Below, in pieces: positions 1-10,400 of a DNA stretch of 64,000 nucleotides. The DNA comes from Streptomyces malaysiensis subsp. samsunensis. Lineage in GTDB: Bacteria > Actinomycetota > Actinomycetes > Streptomycetales > Streptomycetaceae. Each line of letters opens with the position of its first letter. Within the stretch, counting starts at the first letter, position 1. The stretch lies in assembly GCF_024519315.1 (NCBI RefSeq), contig NZ_JANIIC010000022.1, forward strand, positions 62,001 to 126,000, given 5' to 3'. The notes below the pieces were generated by a model. That model worked only from the letters and a program-made list of their open reading frames with translations. It made no database searches and had not been told where the DNA came from. The position numbers and the translations under genes were made by a program.

Positions 1-188
1 GCAGCGGCCCTGCGCACATCGGAATCGGGGTGCGAGGTGAAGTGGATCAACCATTGCTCCACCCACTCTCGGTCCTGAAGGTTCAGAGAGGCTGCGATCA
101 GCGTCTCGGAGATTTCTCGCGGCTGCCCAGAACCGAAGATTTCCGCAGCTTTCCCTGCGGTAACCGGCTCAGGCTTTTGGTATTCCAT
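1..188 (-). CDS. HEAT-repeat-like protein, N-terminal part (runs off the window)
   Basis: The first 62 codons are visible; the gene runs off the left edge. The ATG at 188 is preceded by GAGGAG about 11 bases upstream, a good ribosome site. The residues end in TSHPDSDVRRAA, which looks like the turn of a HEAT/armadillo repeat (DxxVRxxA). Short HEAT-repeat proteins are common immunity proteins of polymorphic toxin loci. Immediately upstream on the same strand lies a short tail (215-313) that resembles a toxin C-terminus, so a toxin-immunity order is plausible. The immunity role is inference; only the repeat-like ending and the position are seen. Confidence 0.55.
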   Translation of the reverse strand, partial: MEYQKPEPVTAGKAAEIFGSGQPREISETLIAASLNLQDREWVEQWLIHFTSHPDSDVRRAA

Positions 189-214
189 GGGAAAGGTAAC
201 TCCTCGCCAGGCGA

Positions 215-313
215 CTACTTGATCTTACCCTTGGCCGTTACGAGGCCCGCTTTCCGTAGTGCACTCTGCATCTGCTGACTCAGCTCATTCCACTTCCGGA
301 CGTGACCGTGATA
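215..313 (-). pseudogene. C-terminal tail of a possible polymorphic toxin (remnant)
   Basis: This minus-strand frame ends with RKWNELSQQMQSALRKAGLV followed by TAKGKIK and a TAG stop. That is a protein-like, amphipathic ending unlike the antisense noise upstream in the same frame. Endings of this style occur in Rhs/polymorphic toxin tips. The stop lies 27 bases before the start of the HEAT-like gene. No toxin core or Rhs repeats precede it here; instead the 3' end of the PrsW-like gene overlaps it. It is most simply a leftover toxin tip at a recombination junction. The toxin family is not identified. Confidence 0.35.
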
Positions 314-1791
314 GATGCGTCGAGGAGGTGGAGGTTGCGGATCACGGGTCCGTCCGGGGGCACGCCGTCGGCCAGTCGGAACAGCAGCAGCGCACCCACG
401 ACGCACCCGCCGAGCGCGGTCCAGACGCGGAAGCGGATCGTGGCCAGCGCCTCGCCATGCGGCAGCGCGAGCGTTGCCCGCCAGGCGCTCAGCAGTCGTA
501 CCAGCAGCCAGCCCGTCCACAGCAGGGCCGCGATCCCGAAGCCGACCAGGACGCGCAGCCCGGTGCCCGAAGCGAAGCGCTGCTGGAGATCGGCAGCGGA
601 CGGGAAGGAGCCGATCGCCAGGAGGAGCAGCGCCGGGATCGTCAGAGCGACGGACGCGAGCACGTACCACTTCCGGTGCCGGTCCCGCAGTGTCCCGGCC
701 GCCCTTGCCACGGCCCGTAAGTCGACGCCCCGCCAGGCGCGTTCACAGTCGGAGGCGTCGATCTGGGCGGCGGACCAGGCGACCGTACGGTGCAGGCTCT
801 CGGCGCCGGGGTATGACGGCGCCCCACCCACCGCCCCGTAGAGCAGGGACCGCCCGCAAGCGCGCGAAGCGCAGCGCGATCAGCGTGGACCAGGGCACGC
901 ACCAGGACCCGTACGACGCCAGCGCGCTCAGGCCGGTCCTGCCCGTGCGCTCCGCCTGCGGCAGGATGCCCGGCACGACCGCCTTCCCCCGCCACAACTG
1001 CCGCAGGTCGGCGGCCATGGCAACCGCCAGACACACCAGCGGCACCGCCCACCGCATCCCCTCGAACGGTTCAACCCAGTCCGCCGCGTCCCGGTCCATC
1101 GGGTACGCGGCGGCGTAGTTGGTCAGCATGTGCAGCCCGGACGTGGCGGCGAGCGGCAGCACGCCGAGCACACGCGTCCAACCCCGGCCACGCAACAGGA
1201 CACCCACACCGAGCGCCGCCAAGGCCGTGTAGACCGGGTGGGGACTGGTGGCGGCGGCCGGGCTGCGGTCGCCGAGCGCCAAAGCCCCCTGTGGCGCGGG
1301 GAACCAAGCCGAGAAGACCTGCTCGACACCCGGGATGTACGGCGCACGGAGGCTGTCGGGAACGGCCCACCCGCCGGCCGGGTGAGCGATCGCCCGGTCG
1401 GCGTCCAGCCCGTACCGCGCCACCGCCTCCAAGAGCCCGAACCCGGCCCCCAGCGCCGCACCGAGCACCACGTAATCCGTCAGCCCCCACTGCCGCCGGA
1501 TTCTGACGTTCCACGCCACGAGCAGCAGCGGCGCCAGCTTCATCAGCTCTTCGATGACCGGATCGACCGCATAGCTCGCGGTCTTCACGACCTCGGCCAG
1601 CGACCTCCCCGTGGCCTCGGCGACCCACGCGTATACGCCAACTCCAGCAGCCCCGCCGCGACCCCGGCCCCATACACGCCGACCGCGATGGCCAGCAGCG
1701 CCGTGGACATACGCACCGACCGGGTCGGCGAGGACAACACCAGAAGCTGCACCACGCCGTACACGCTCGCGGCCACCATGAGTAACGCCAC
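280..1791 (-). pseudogene. PrsW-family intramembrane protease gene with two compensating frameshifts
   Basis: Three frames together read as one polytopic membrane protein. The 5' part (1791 to about 1632) has two hydrophobic segments. The middle part (about 1632-850) carries the PrsW motifs VIEELMKL, GFGLLEA and SGLHMLTNY, whose Glu and His residues form the active site in this family. The 3' part (about 850-280) has further membrane segments. The first shift falls where TATACGCGTGGGTCGCC would continue as WVAEATG in the next frame; the second at TTGCGGGCGGTCC, where dropping one G gives RSLLYGAVGG. The outer parts share a frame, so the indels are opposite in sign. Either two sequencing errors or a true pseudogene. 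The far C-terminus may also be altered at the toxin-tail junction. Confidence 0.7.
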
Positions 1792-1885
1792 GCCCAGTCC
1801 CCCCGACCGTTCGGTTCAGGCGGCGAGGCTATTGCCCAGATCATGACCGCGACAACGGGACGCGAACGGGACTCCCGCCCGCCGC

Positions 1886-2446
1886 TTACGGGGTGGTGCC
1901 GGCGTCCGCGCCGTCGGCGGGCACCCCTTTCCGGCGGCTTCCCCGGCGGCCTATGCGCTCGGCGCGCATCGAGCGGAAGCCGGGGTGGACGCCGGGGCTG
2001 AGGCCCTGTTGTTCCGCCACCCGCCGCAGCAGCCCGGTCAGTTGATCCCGCTCCGGCTCGGACAGGCCCTCGGTCAGTCGGCGCTCGTGCTCCGCGCCCA
2101 CCTGCCGCAGCTGCGCCAGCAACGTCCCGCCCTCATCGGTCAGATGGACCGCGTACAGGCGCCGGTCGACAGGGTTCCTGCGGCGCTCGATCAACCCGCG
2201 CCGCTCGAGTTCGTCGGCGAACGCGACAAATCGGCTCGGCGGCATACCCAGGTCGTCGGCGAGCTCGCGCTGGCTGCGTCCCGGGGAGCCGGCCAGCAGC
2301 CGTAGCAGGCCGCTCTGGGCCGGGGTCAGGTCCAGCGTCGCGAGGCGTTCGGCGAACAGGTCGGCGGCGTGGGCGCCGAGCTGGGCAAGCAGGAAGGCGG
2401 CACCGGTCGGGGGCGGACCTGGTGGCCGTTCACCTTCATTGGTCAT
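1886..2446 (-). CDS. MarR-family transcriptional regulator
   Basis: About 186 residues with a winged-helix MarR fold: LTPAQSGLLRLLAGSPGRSQ and LADDLGMPPSRFVAFADELE form the recognition helices, and RRNPVDRRLYAVHLTDEG is the wing. The ATG at 2446 (or 2452) is preferred because upstream codons belong to the divergent promoter region. It faces a truncated transporter gene starting at 2541. MarR regulators of this layout normally repress a divergent drug-efflux gene and respond to small phenolic or drug ligands. The partner is broken here, so the regulator is probably an orphan. Family assignment is firm; ligand unknown. Confidence 0.88.
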   Translation of the reverse strand: MTNEGERPPGPPPTGAAFLLAQLGAHAADLFAERLATLDLTPAQSGLLRLLAGSPGRSQRELADDLGMPPSRFVAFADELERRGLIERRRNPVDRRLYAVHLTDEGGTLLAQLRQVGAEHERRLTEGLSEPERDQLTGLLRRVAEQQGLSPGVHPGFRSMRAERIGRRGSRRKGVPADGADAGTTP

Positions 2447-2469
2447 TCCCATGCGGGCATCATACTCGC

Positions 2470-2499
2470 TTGACAATCGTTTCAATCTGTAATCATTAT
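2470..2499 (+). promoter_or_regulatory. Divergent promoter/operator between marR and truncated transporter gene
   Basis: An A/T-rich patch holds TTGACA at 2470-2475 and a -10-like CATTAT at 2494-2499, 18 bases apart, reading towards the gene at 2541. CAATC is repeated (in TTGACAATCGTTTCAATC), a likely MarR contact region. Position and sequence are seen; binding is inferred. Confidence 0.45.
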
Positions 2500-2540
2500 C
2501 TTCCGTATCGGTTGTCTGACCGACCAACGGAGGAGAAGCC

Positions 2541-2640
2541 ATGCCCACCACGACCCCCCGGACGTCCCCCACCCCTGCCACCCCGACGGCCCCCGGTGAG
2601 CGCACCCCCGGCCGGCGCCCGCAGAGCGGGCCGCCGCTGC
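2541..2640 (+). pseudogene. 5' stub of a divergent (probably MFS efflux) gene
   Basis: A strong ribosome site (GGAGGAGAAGCC) precedes ATG at 2541. The first 33 or so codons encode a Thr/Pro-rich leader ending in GRRPQSGPPLL, as in N-termini of MDR-type MFS transporters found next to marR genes. Near 2640 the reading frame switches abruptly to recombinase-derived sequence and no membrane segment follows. The gene was cut by the island insertion. The transporter identity is inferred from the leader and from the marR neighbour only. Confidence 0.5.
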
Positions 2641-3578
2641 TGGGTCGGCTGCGTCCGCTGGCAGCACGAGGGACAGCCCATCGACGGCGCCTCCCGCGAG
2701 GTCCTGGCCGAGCAGGCCGTCTCCCTCCTCGACGTCCCGGTCAACAAGACCAGCACCGCGTTCACCAAGCCCGTCGACCCGATCGTTGGCCAGGCCATCG
2801 AAGCCTGGCAGCAGCTGCGACCCGCCCAGCCCCGGCGCCTTGACGGCAAGACGAACGAGCGCGTCAACCTGCTCTTCTCCGTCCGCGCCCATCCGGTGGC
2901 GAAGAACTACATCGACCGCACCCTGATCCCCTCGCTCTGCGAGAAGGCCGGAGTGCCCACCGCCGACATCCGCGGCAATATCACCAGCCACCGAGCCCGC
3001 TCGACCATCGCCAGCCAGCTCTACAACGCCAAGGAGCCGATGACGCTCTTCGAGCTGCAGGCTTGGCTCGGACACCGCAGCCCGACCAGCACCCAGCATT
3101 ACGCCAAGATCACTCCCAACACGCTGACCAGGGCATACACCGAGGCCGGATACTTCTCCCGGAATCTGCGGACTATCGAGGTCCTCGTCGACCGCGACGC
3201 CGTCGCCTCCGGCGCCGTGGCCGACGGCGAGCCCTGGCAGCACTACGACCTCGGACACGGCTACTGCACCTACAGCTTCTTCGAACAGTGCCAGCACCGC
3301 ATGGCCTGCGCACGCTGCGATTTCTACACCCCCAAGGACTCCAGCCGGGCCCAACTCCTGGAGGCCAAGGCCAACCTGCAACGGATGCTCGTTTCTCGAT
3401 CCCGCTCACCGCCGACGAACGCGCCGCCGTCGACGACGGCCAGACAGCCCTGGGCACCCTCCTCGACCGCCTCGCCGAGGTCCCCACCCCCGCCGGCCCC
3501 ACCCCTCGCGACCTGAACCGACCCACCACCGCCCAACTGCTGCCGATCATCGAAGTCCGGCAAGGCACCCAGAGATGA
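2641..3578 (+). pseudogene. Tyrosine recombinase (Tn554-like integrase), 5'-truncated and frameshifted
   Basis: The catalytic domain of a phage-integrase-type recombinase is readable from GCVRWQHEGQPIDGAS onward. It includes SHRARSTIASQLYN (His-x-x-Arg box) and LGHRSPTSTQHYAK (His and the Tyr nucleophile). A Cys-rich C-terminal region follows (CQHRMACARCDFYTP), typical of Tn554-like transposition proteins. The N-terminal part is missing, and a frameshift near 3393 moves the last 60 codons (from SIPLTADERAAVDDG) into another frame, ending at 3578. It cannot make an intact recombinase. It marks the left boundary of the island and probably its original mobility gene. Confidence 0.8.
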
Positions 3579-3603
3579 AACCCCAGGTCACAGATTCCAC
3601 AGA

Positions 3604-4062
3604 ATGGCCACCGTGATCGATCTCTTCTCGCGTCGACTGCTGGGCTATGCGATGGGCGGACGAGACGACGCCGAGCTCGTCGTCGTGTCCTTGCACATGG
3701 CTGCCGCCACCCGCGGTGGCGACGTGAAGGGCGTGATCTTCCACTCGGATCGCGGCAGCGAATACGTGTCCCGGCGGTTCAAGCGCGCCTGCCGGCGCCT
3801 GGGCGTGACGCAGTCCATGGGCCGGGCCGGGTCGGGTCATGTTTTCGACAACGCCCTCAGCGAGGCGTTGAACAGCGTGCTCAAGGTTGAGTACGTCTAC
3901 CGACACGTCTTCGCTACCCGGGCCGAGGCCCGGCTGAGGATTGCCACCTGGATCACCGGCTTCTACAACACCCACCGGCTACACAGCGTGTGCGGGTACC
4001 GCAGCCCGATCGACTACGAACACGACCACCGAGCCAACTCCGCCTTGGGGCTGGCCGCATAG
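3604..4062 (+). pseudogene. IS3-family transposase OrfB, 3' fragment
   Basis: The 152 residues carry the end of an rve/DDE integrase domain: VIDLFSRR (first Asp), IFHSDRGSEY (second Asp) and ALSEALNSVLKVE (Glu), followed by FYNTHRLHSVCGYRSPIDYE, a typical IS3 OrfB ending. Roughly the first half of OrfB and all of OrfA are absent; the sequence breaks just before the residues that normally precede ATVIDLFSRR. AGATTCCACAGAA at 3592-3604 and AGATCTCCACAGAA at 4064-4077 form near-identical direct repeats around the fragment. The element is inactive. Confidence 0.85.
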
Positions 4063-4101
4063 AAGATCTCCACAGAACGAGGGGATTGACAGGCGGCGAA
4101 A

Positions 4102-5730
4102 TCACAAGTGGGTGATATCCAGGTTGCCTTGCGAGTTCATCGCGCGCAGGCGCTTCTTGTCGAACTTACCGACTGATGTCTTCGGCACCTCGTCGACGAA
4201 CGTCCAGTATTCCGGCAACTGCCACTTCGCGACCTTGTCGGCGATGTAGTCCCGCAGTTCGGCCGCCGTAACCCGCTGACCTTCCCGCACCACGACGGCG
4301 ACCAGCGGGCGCTCGTCCCACTTCTCGTCGGGCACGCCGATCACGGCGGCCTCGGCGACCGCGGGATGCCCCATTACGGCGTTCTCCAGCTCGACCGAGG
4401 AGATCCACTCGCCGCCAGACTTGATGACGTCCTTCGACCGGTCCGTCAACGTCAAGAAACCGTCCGGGCTGATCTTGCCCACGTCACCCGTGCACAGCCA
4501 GCCGTCGTGGAACTTGTCCAGGTCGACATCCGAGACGCCGTAGTACGAGGCCGCGACCCACGGGCCCCGCACCTGGAGTTCGCCGACGGACTCGTCGTCC
4601 CACGGCAGCTCCTCGCCGGAGTCGCCGATGAGCCGCGCGGTGACCCCGGCGGGAAAGCGGCCCTGTGTGTAGCGGGTCTGCCGCTCCTGCTCGCCCGTCT
4701 CGGACTTTGGCGGCCGCGCGATACTGCCCAGCGGGGAGGTCTCTGTCATGCCCCACACCTGCAGGATCGGTACGCCGTAGCGCTCCTGGAACGCGTGAAT
4801 CAGAGACGGAGGAGCAGCCGACCCGCCCACCACGACCTCCCTCAGGTGGGAGATGTCCTGGGGATTGGCGTCCAGCCACTGCGACAGGGCCTGCCAGATC
4901 GTGGGCACCCCGGCGGCGAAGGTCGGCTTCTCGGCGGCCAGGATCCGCGCGATGGGTTCCGGCTGCAGGAATCGGTCCGGCAGCACCAGCGACGCGCCGA
5001 TCATCAGCGCCGCGTAGGGCAGCCCCCAGGACATCGCGTGGAACATCGGCACGATCGCGAGAGCCTTGTCGGACTCGGCCACACGCATACCGTCCGTCAT
5101 ACAGACCTGCATCGAGTGCAGCCAAATCGAGCGATGCGAGTACGCAACACCCTTCGGGTCGCCGGTGGTGCCCGAGGTATAACACATCGCAGCCGCTGAG
5201 CGCTCGTCCACGGCCGGCCAGTCGAACGTACCGGGTTGTTCGGCGAGCAGTCCGTCGTAAGAGTGGACCTCTATGCTGTCGGGTGCCTGGAGCGTCGCGG
5301 CGTCACCGTTGGCGACGATGACGTGACGGACCGTCCTCATATGCGGAAGCTGCTTGGCCAGCAACGGCACGAGCGTGCCGTCCACGAGGATGACCTGGTC
5401 CTCGGCGTGGTTGGCGACGAAGACGAGCTGCTCGGGGAACAGCCGGATATTGAGCGTGTGCAGCACCGCGCCCATCGCGGGGATGGCGCAGTACGCCGCC
5501 ATATGCTCGGCGTTGTTCCACATGAAGGTGCCCACGCGCTGATCACCGGTGATACCGAGGGCGCGTAGGGCGTTGGCAAGCTTCGCGGCCTGCTCGCCCG
5601 TCTTGGCGAAGGTCTCGCGGCGTGCTCCCGAGCCCGTCCAGGTGATGATTTCGCTGCTCGCGTGCACCTCGCTGCCGTGCCGCAGCAGGGTGCCGACCGT
5701 AAGGTGTCCGTCTTGCATCGTGCTCAACAT
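4102..5730 (-). CDS. Long/medium-chain acyl-CoA ligase (ANL superfamily)
   Basis: The 542-residue adenylate-forming enzyme would join a carboxylic acid to CoA with ATP cleavage to AMP. Motifs seen: P-loop YTSGTTGDPKGV (184-195), WGMTETSP (326-333), TGD (414-416), hinge KSGGEWISS (437-445) and the catalytic Lys at 522 in SVGKFDKKRL. Length matches the fatty-acyl-CoA synthetase family (alkK-type). It is the last gene of the operon running leftward from about 13.1 kb, 33 bases after the FAH-family gene. In this island it probably activates the acid produced by the hydrolase steps. Acyl substrate unknown. Confidence 0.88.
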   Translation of the reverse strand: MLSTMQDGHLTVGTLLRHGSEVHASSEIITWTGSGARRETFAKTGEQAAKLANALRALGITGDQRVGTFMWNNAEHMAAYCAIPAMGAVLHTLNIRLFPEQLVFVANHAEDQVILVDGTLVPLLAKQLPHMRTVRHVIVANGDAATLQAPDSIEVHSYDGLLAEQPGTFDWPAVDERSAAAMCYTSGTTGDPKGVAYSHRSIWLHSMQVCMTDGMRVAESDKALAIVPMFHAMSWGLPYAALMIGASLVLPDRFLQPEPIARILAAEKPTFAAGVPTIWQALSQWLDANPQDISHLREVVVGGSAAPPSLIHAFQERYGVPILQVWGMTETSPLGSIARPPKSETGEQERQTRYTQGRFPAGVTARLIGDSGEELPWDDESVGELQVRGPWVAASYYGVSDVDLDKFHDGWLCTGDVGKISPDGFLTLTDRSKDVIKSGGEWISSVELENAVMGHPAVAEAAVIGVPDEKWDERPLVAVVVREGQRVTAAELRDYIADKVAKWQLPEYWTFVDEVPKTSVGKFDKKRLRAMNSQGNLDITHL

Positions 5731-5763
5731 GGGGTACTCCGGCGAGGATTCGTCGTGAATGAT

Positions 5764-6618
5764 TCAGTCGTTGATGAAGTGGTGGCGCATCTCGCCGATT
5801 CCCTCGCACCATGAGATCAACTCATCGCCTGCCTTGAGGTACTGCGGCGGCGTCATGCCCATGCCGACACCTGACGGCGTTCCCGTGAAAATTAAGTCTC
5901 CTGCAATGAGTGTGACTACTTCAGAGATCCGAGCAACCAGAGCGGGAACAGAGAAGATGAGGTCCTTCGTCTGTGCCTTCTGCCGGATCCGACCATTGAC
6001 CTCGCACCCGAGCTCGAGGTCGTCCAGGTTCAGCCCCGCTTCCTGGAGCTCATCAATCGTGACAAGGAAAGGTCCGATCGGAGAATATCCGGGATACGAC
6101 TTGGCCAGTCCGAACTGAGTCGGCGGAGCAGCGAATTGTGTGACGCGGTCGGATATGTCCTGTCCGAGCGTGAGACCGGCGATGTGGGCCCACCCATCAG
6201 CCTCGCTGATATGTCGACCGCCGATGCCGACCACCGCCACCATTTCAACCTCCCAATCGACATTTGCCGGCGACAGCCCGATGTTCGTGACCGGGCCGGT
6301 AAGATCGGAGACGTACTTGTTGAACACAACGGTCGCGGGAGGGGGCTTAAGGCCGGCCTCTTCAGCATGGCCTCGATAGTTCAGCCCGACCGCAAAGATT
6401 TGCGGTGGTCGTGGCACAACCGCATCAAGCGCGCCTGGATCGAACCCCTGTGCACCGTCGAGAGAAGCCGATGCCGCCCATGCATGAAAGCTTTCCCAAT
6501 GTGTGTAGACTTCCTGCGGGTCGGACGGGAATCGGCCCTGGCTCAATTCCTCAACATCGACGCATCCGCCGTTCCCGTCGAGCAGGACGAGTCGGCCGGC
6601 AAGGTTAGCAATTCGCAC
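5764..6618 (-). CDS. Fumarylacetoacetate hydrolase (FAH) family protein
   Basis: The 284-residue protein has the FAH fold. YRGHAEE (81-87), DWEVEM (121-126) and LGQDISDR (near 151-158) supply the usual metal ligands, and TGTPSGVG (245-252) is the family's closing loop. Members hydrolyse C-C bonds of beta-diketo acids, decarboxylate oxaloacetate or isomerise 2-hydroxydienoates. Start is GTG at 6618 with GGAGG upstream. It sits between the ABC importer genes and the acyl-CoA ligase gene in one operon, so a hydrolytic step on an imported compound is likely. The exact reaction cannot be read from sequence. Confidence 0.85.
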   Translation of the reverse strand: MRIANLAGRLVLLDGNGGCVDVEELSQGRFPSDPQEVYTHWESFHAWAASASLDGAQGFDPGALDAVVPRPPQIFAVGLNYRGHAEEAGLKPPPATVVFNKYVSDLTGPVTNIGLSPANVDWEVEMVAVVGIGGRHISEADGWAHIAGLTLGQDISDRVTQFAAPPTQFGLAKSYPGYSPIGPFLVTIDELQEAGLNLDDLELGCEVNGRIRQKAQTKDLIFSVPALVARISEVVTLIAGDLIFTGTPSGVGMGMTPPQYLKAGDELISWCEGIGEMRHHFIND

Positions 6619-6784
6619 GATCAGTGCGCCTCCGTTGATGAGAAAATTTCATTCCAGCTCTGGGTGAGACAACGAGGACATCAGGCGCTATTTGCTCTCT
6701 CGCAGTGACCCGCGACCGGAGCCTGCCCACCCCACCCGAAACACACCGGCTCGTCGGACCGGGGCGAAGCCCGGCTACTTGCAT

Positions 6785-7544
6785 CTAGCCGATCGTGGGG
6801 ATCGAAGCCAGGAGCTGCTTGGTGTATGAGTCGGCTGGTGAGTCGAAGATCGAGGTGGTGCGTCCATGCTCGACGATGCAACCCTTCTGCATGACGGCGA
6901 CATCGTCACACAGACGCCTGACCACACCGAGGTCATGGGTGATGAACAGGACTCCGAGCCCGAGTGACTCGGTGAAATCGCGAAGCAGATTGAGGACGGT
7001 CGCCTGCACCGACACATCAAGAGCAGAGGTCGGCTCGTCAGCGACGATCACCTCGGGATTCGTCGCGAGTGCTCGCGCGATGCTGGCGCGCTGACGTTGT
7101 CCCCCAGACAGTGATCCGGGCCGGACGTCGAGGGCGCTCGCCGGCAGACCCACCATGTCGATCAGGTCGACCGCACGACTGCGAGCTGCCGACCGGCCCA
7201 TCCCGTCGATCTCCAGCAGCTCGACGATGACCTTCCCGACGGTCAGTGCGGGGTTCAAGGCCGACGACGGATCCTGGAAGACCATCTGCATCCGCCGCCG
7301 GACCGCACGCGGCCGTTTGCTCGGGATCACCTGGCCGCTGAGCCGGATTTCACCGGACGTCGGCTCGACGAGACCGACCACCGCCTTGGCGAGGCTGGAC
7401 TTTCCCGACCCGGACTCGCCGACCACGCCCACGATCTGCCCGCGTTCCACCTGCAGGCTCACGTGGTCGACGGCCACGTGCGACGTGCCTATCCGCCGTG
7501 CGAGGCGACGGGTCGATCCGTACGTCACCGAGACATCGTCGATC

Positions 7545-7558
<14 letters not shown>
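6785..7558 (-). CDS. Oligopeptide/nickel-type ABC importer, second ATPase (DppF-like)
   Basis: The 257-residue nucleotide-binding subunit has Walker A GESGSGKS (47-54), Q-loop QDPSSALNP, signature LSGGQRQR (150-157) and Walker B IVADEP (171-176), then the H-loop THDLGVVRR. ATG at 7558 overlaps the end of the first ATPase gene by 14 bases, the usual coupling in dpp operons. It lies last in the set SBP, permease, permease, ATPase, ATPase. With its partner it would power import of a peptide, opine or other small solute. Confidence 0.9.
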
Positions 7559-8526
<968 letters not shown>

Positions 8527-8543
<17 letters not shown>

Positions 8544-9378
8544 CGAGACGTTCTCCGATCAGCATCAGGCCCGAGCCGACGAGCGCGACCATGGCCCCCG
8601 GCGCGGCGATGAGCCACCACTGTTGCTGCATGTACGGCTGGGCGTCGGCGATCATCGCGCCCCAGTCGGGGGTGGGGGGCTGGATGCCCAGCCCGAGGTA
8701 CGAGAAGGACGCCAGGCCCAGGAGCACGAACATGACGTCCGTGACGAGCAGGGTCAGCGAGCTGCGGATGACGTTGGGCAGCAGGTGGCGCACCATGATC
8801 CGGCCGTGCGAGACGCCGCCCAGCCGCGCGGCCGAGATGTAGTCCTCGTTCTTGACCCGCAGCACGACCGACCGCACGAGGCGCGCGTACCCGACCCAGC
8901 CCACTCCGGTGAAGGCGATGAGCAGTGTCTTGATCCCCGACCCGCCGACGGCGATGAGCGTGATGATGAGGATGTAGACGGGGAAGGCGAGCACCAGGTC
9001 GGTCAGCCGCATGACGATGACGTCCCAGATCGAGCCGAAGTACGCCGCGACGCAGCCCAGGATCGTGCCGAGGAGGAACGGGAGCAGTGCCCCGAGGATG
9101 CCGACCCCCAAGTCGACCCGCGTCGCGACCACGAGGCGCGAGAACACGTCCCGGCCGAGCGCGTCGGTGCCCAGCCAGTGTTCCCCGGACGGGGGGGCGA
9201 GGCGGTTCATCAGCTCCTGCTGGTAGGGGTCGTGCGCCACGACGAACGGGCCCACGACGGCCAGGACGACCGCGACGCCCACGATCGCGAGCCCGATCCG
9301 GTAGCCGAGCCGGCTGGCCGGTGTCCTGGTCGACGCCACCACCTCGCCGGTCGACAGATTGGCGGTCATGTCGCTCAT
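8527..9378 (-). CDS. ABC importer permease (DppC-like)
   Basis: The 283-residue membrane protein starts with the DppC N-terminal pattern: one membrane segment, then GEHWLGTDALGRDVFSRL. It carries the coupling-helix EAA-like loop DYISAARLGGVSHGRIMVRH followed by hydrophobic segments ending in the LGLGIQPPTPDWGAMIAD motif. About six membrane spans are expected. It overlaps the preceding permease gene by 4 bases (ATGA). Confidence 0.9.
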
Positions 9379-10322
9379 GAGACCCTCACTCGTGGATCGA
9401 CGATCGCCGACAGCGCGTCGCCGATCAGGCTGAACGAGATCACCAGGACTGCGAAGAGCAGGGTGATGCCGTTGATCATCGGGTAATCGCGCTGTGTGAT
9501 GGCCGTGACCAACCCGGACCCGAGGCCCGGCAGCCGGAAGGTGTTCTCAACGATCACAGCACCGAACAACAGGTAGCCCGCCTGGATCGAGACGACCGCG
9601 ATCGCCGGGACCGCGGCGTTGGGCAGGGCGTGGCGCGTCAGGAGCCGGCGGCGCGGGACGCCGCGGGAGGCTGCGGCCTCGACGTAGCCCGAGCCCAGCG
9701 ATTCGAGCAGGTTCGCGCGCAGCACGCGCACCTGGATGGGCGCGGTGGCGATCGCGAGGGTGACCGCCGGGAGCACGATGCTGCGGAAGTGATCGGCCGT
9801 CGTCGTACCGAAGCCGCCCACCGGGAACCATCCGGTGGGGAGCGCGACGAGGAGCACGAGGAGCAGACCGCTCCAGAAGGTCGGCACGGCGATGGACGTG
9901 ACGGTGAACAGCCGGATCGTGGTGTCGATCCAGGTCCCGCGGTAGCGGGCCGCGAGCGTCGCGAGGGTGATGGAGAGGATGAGCGACAGCGCGAGTCCCG
10001 CGACCAGCAGCCAGGCCGTGGCATCGAAACGGTCCCAGATCAGCCCGTTCACCGGCTCGGAGCTGCTGTAGGAACGGCCGAGGTCACCGTGGAGGATGTT
10101 GCCGATGTAGGACCAGAACTGGGTCCAGAGGGAGCGATCCACGCCCAGCTTGTGGTTCAGGGCGTCGACGGCGTCCTGCGGCGCATTGAGGCCGAGGAGC
10201 TGACGCCCGGGATTTCCCGGAGCGCGTTGACCCAAGATGAAGACGACTGCCAGCACGCCGAACAGGAGGATCACCACGCTTGCCAGCCGTCTCACCACAC
10301 CGAGCAACATGAGGGGCTCCAT
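9375..10322 (-). CDS. ABC importer permease (DppB-like)
   Basis: The 315-residue membrane protein begins with LLGVVRRLASVVILLFGVLA as first span, then the periplasmic stretch GDLGRSYSS typical of DppB/OppB. The EAA loop reads YVEAAASRGVPRRRLLTRHA and the family ending NGITLLFAVLVISFSLIGDA is present. It pairs with the following DppC-like gene. An intergenic region of 131 bases with a strong hairpin (10401-10432) separates it from the binding-protein gene. Confidence 0.9.
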   Translation of the reverse strand: MEPLMLLGVVRRLASVVILLFGVLAVVFILGQRAPGNPGRQLLGLNAPQDAVDALNHKLGVDRSLWTQFWSYIGNILHGDLGRSYSSSEPVNGLIWDRFDATAWLLVAGLALSLILSITLATLAARYRGTWIDTTIRLFTVTSIAVPTFWSGLLLVLLVALPTGWFPVGGFGTTTADHFRSIVLPAVTLAIATAPIQVRVLRANLLESLGSGYVEAAASRGVPRRRLLTRHALPNAAVPAIAVVSIQAGYLLFGAVIVENTFRLPGLGSGLVTAITQRDYPMINGITLLFAVLVISFSLIGDALSAIVDPRVRVS

Positions 10323-10400
10323 TCTCCAGATCGTGATCGTTGAGGGATGGGATACCGGGTGGCAGTGCGACCGGCCCCGGTCGCTGTCCGGCTACGAATG

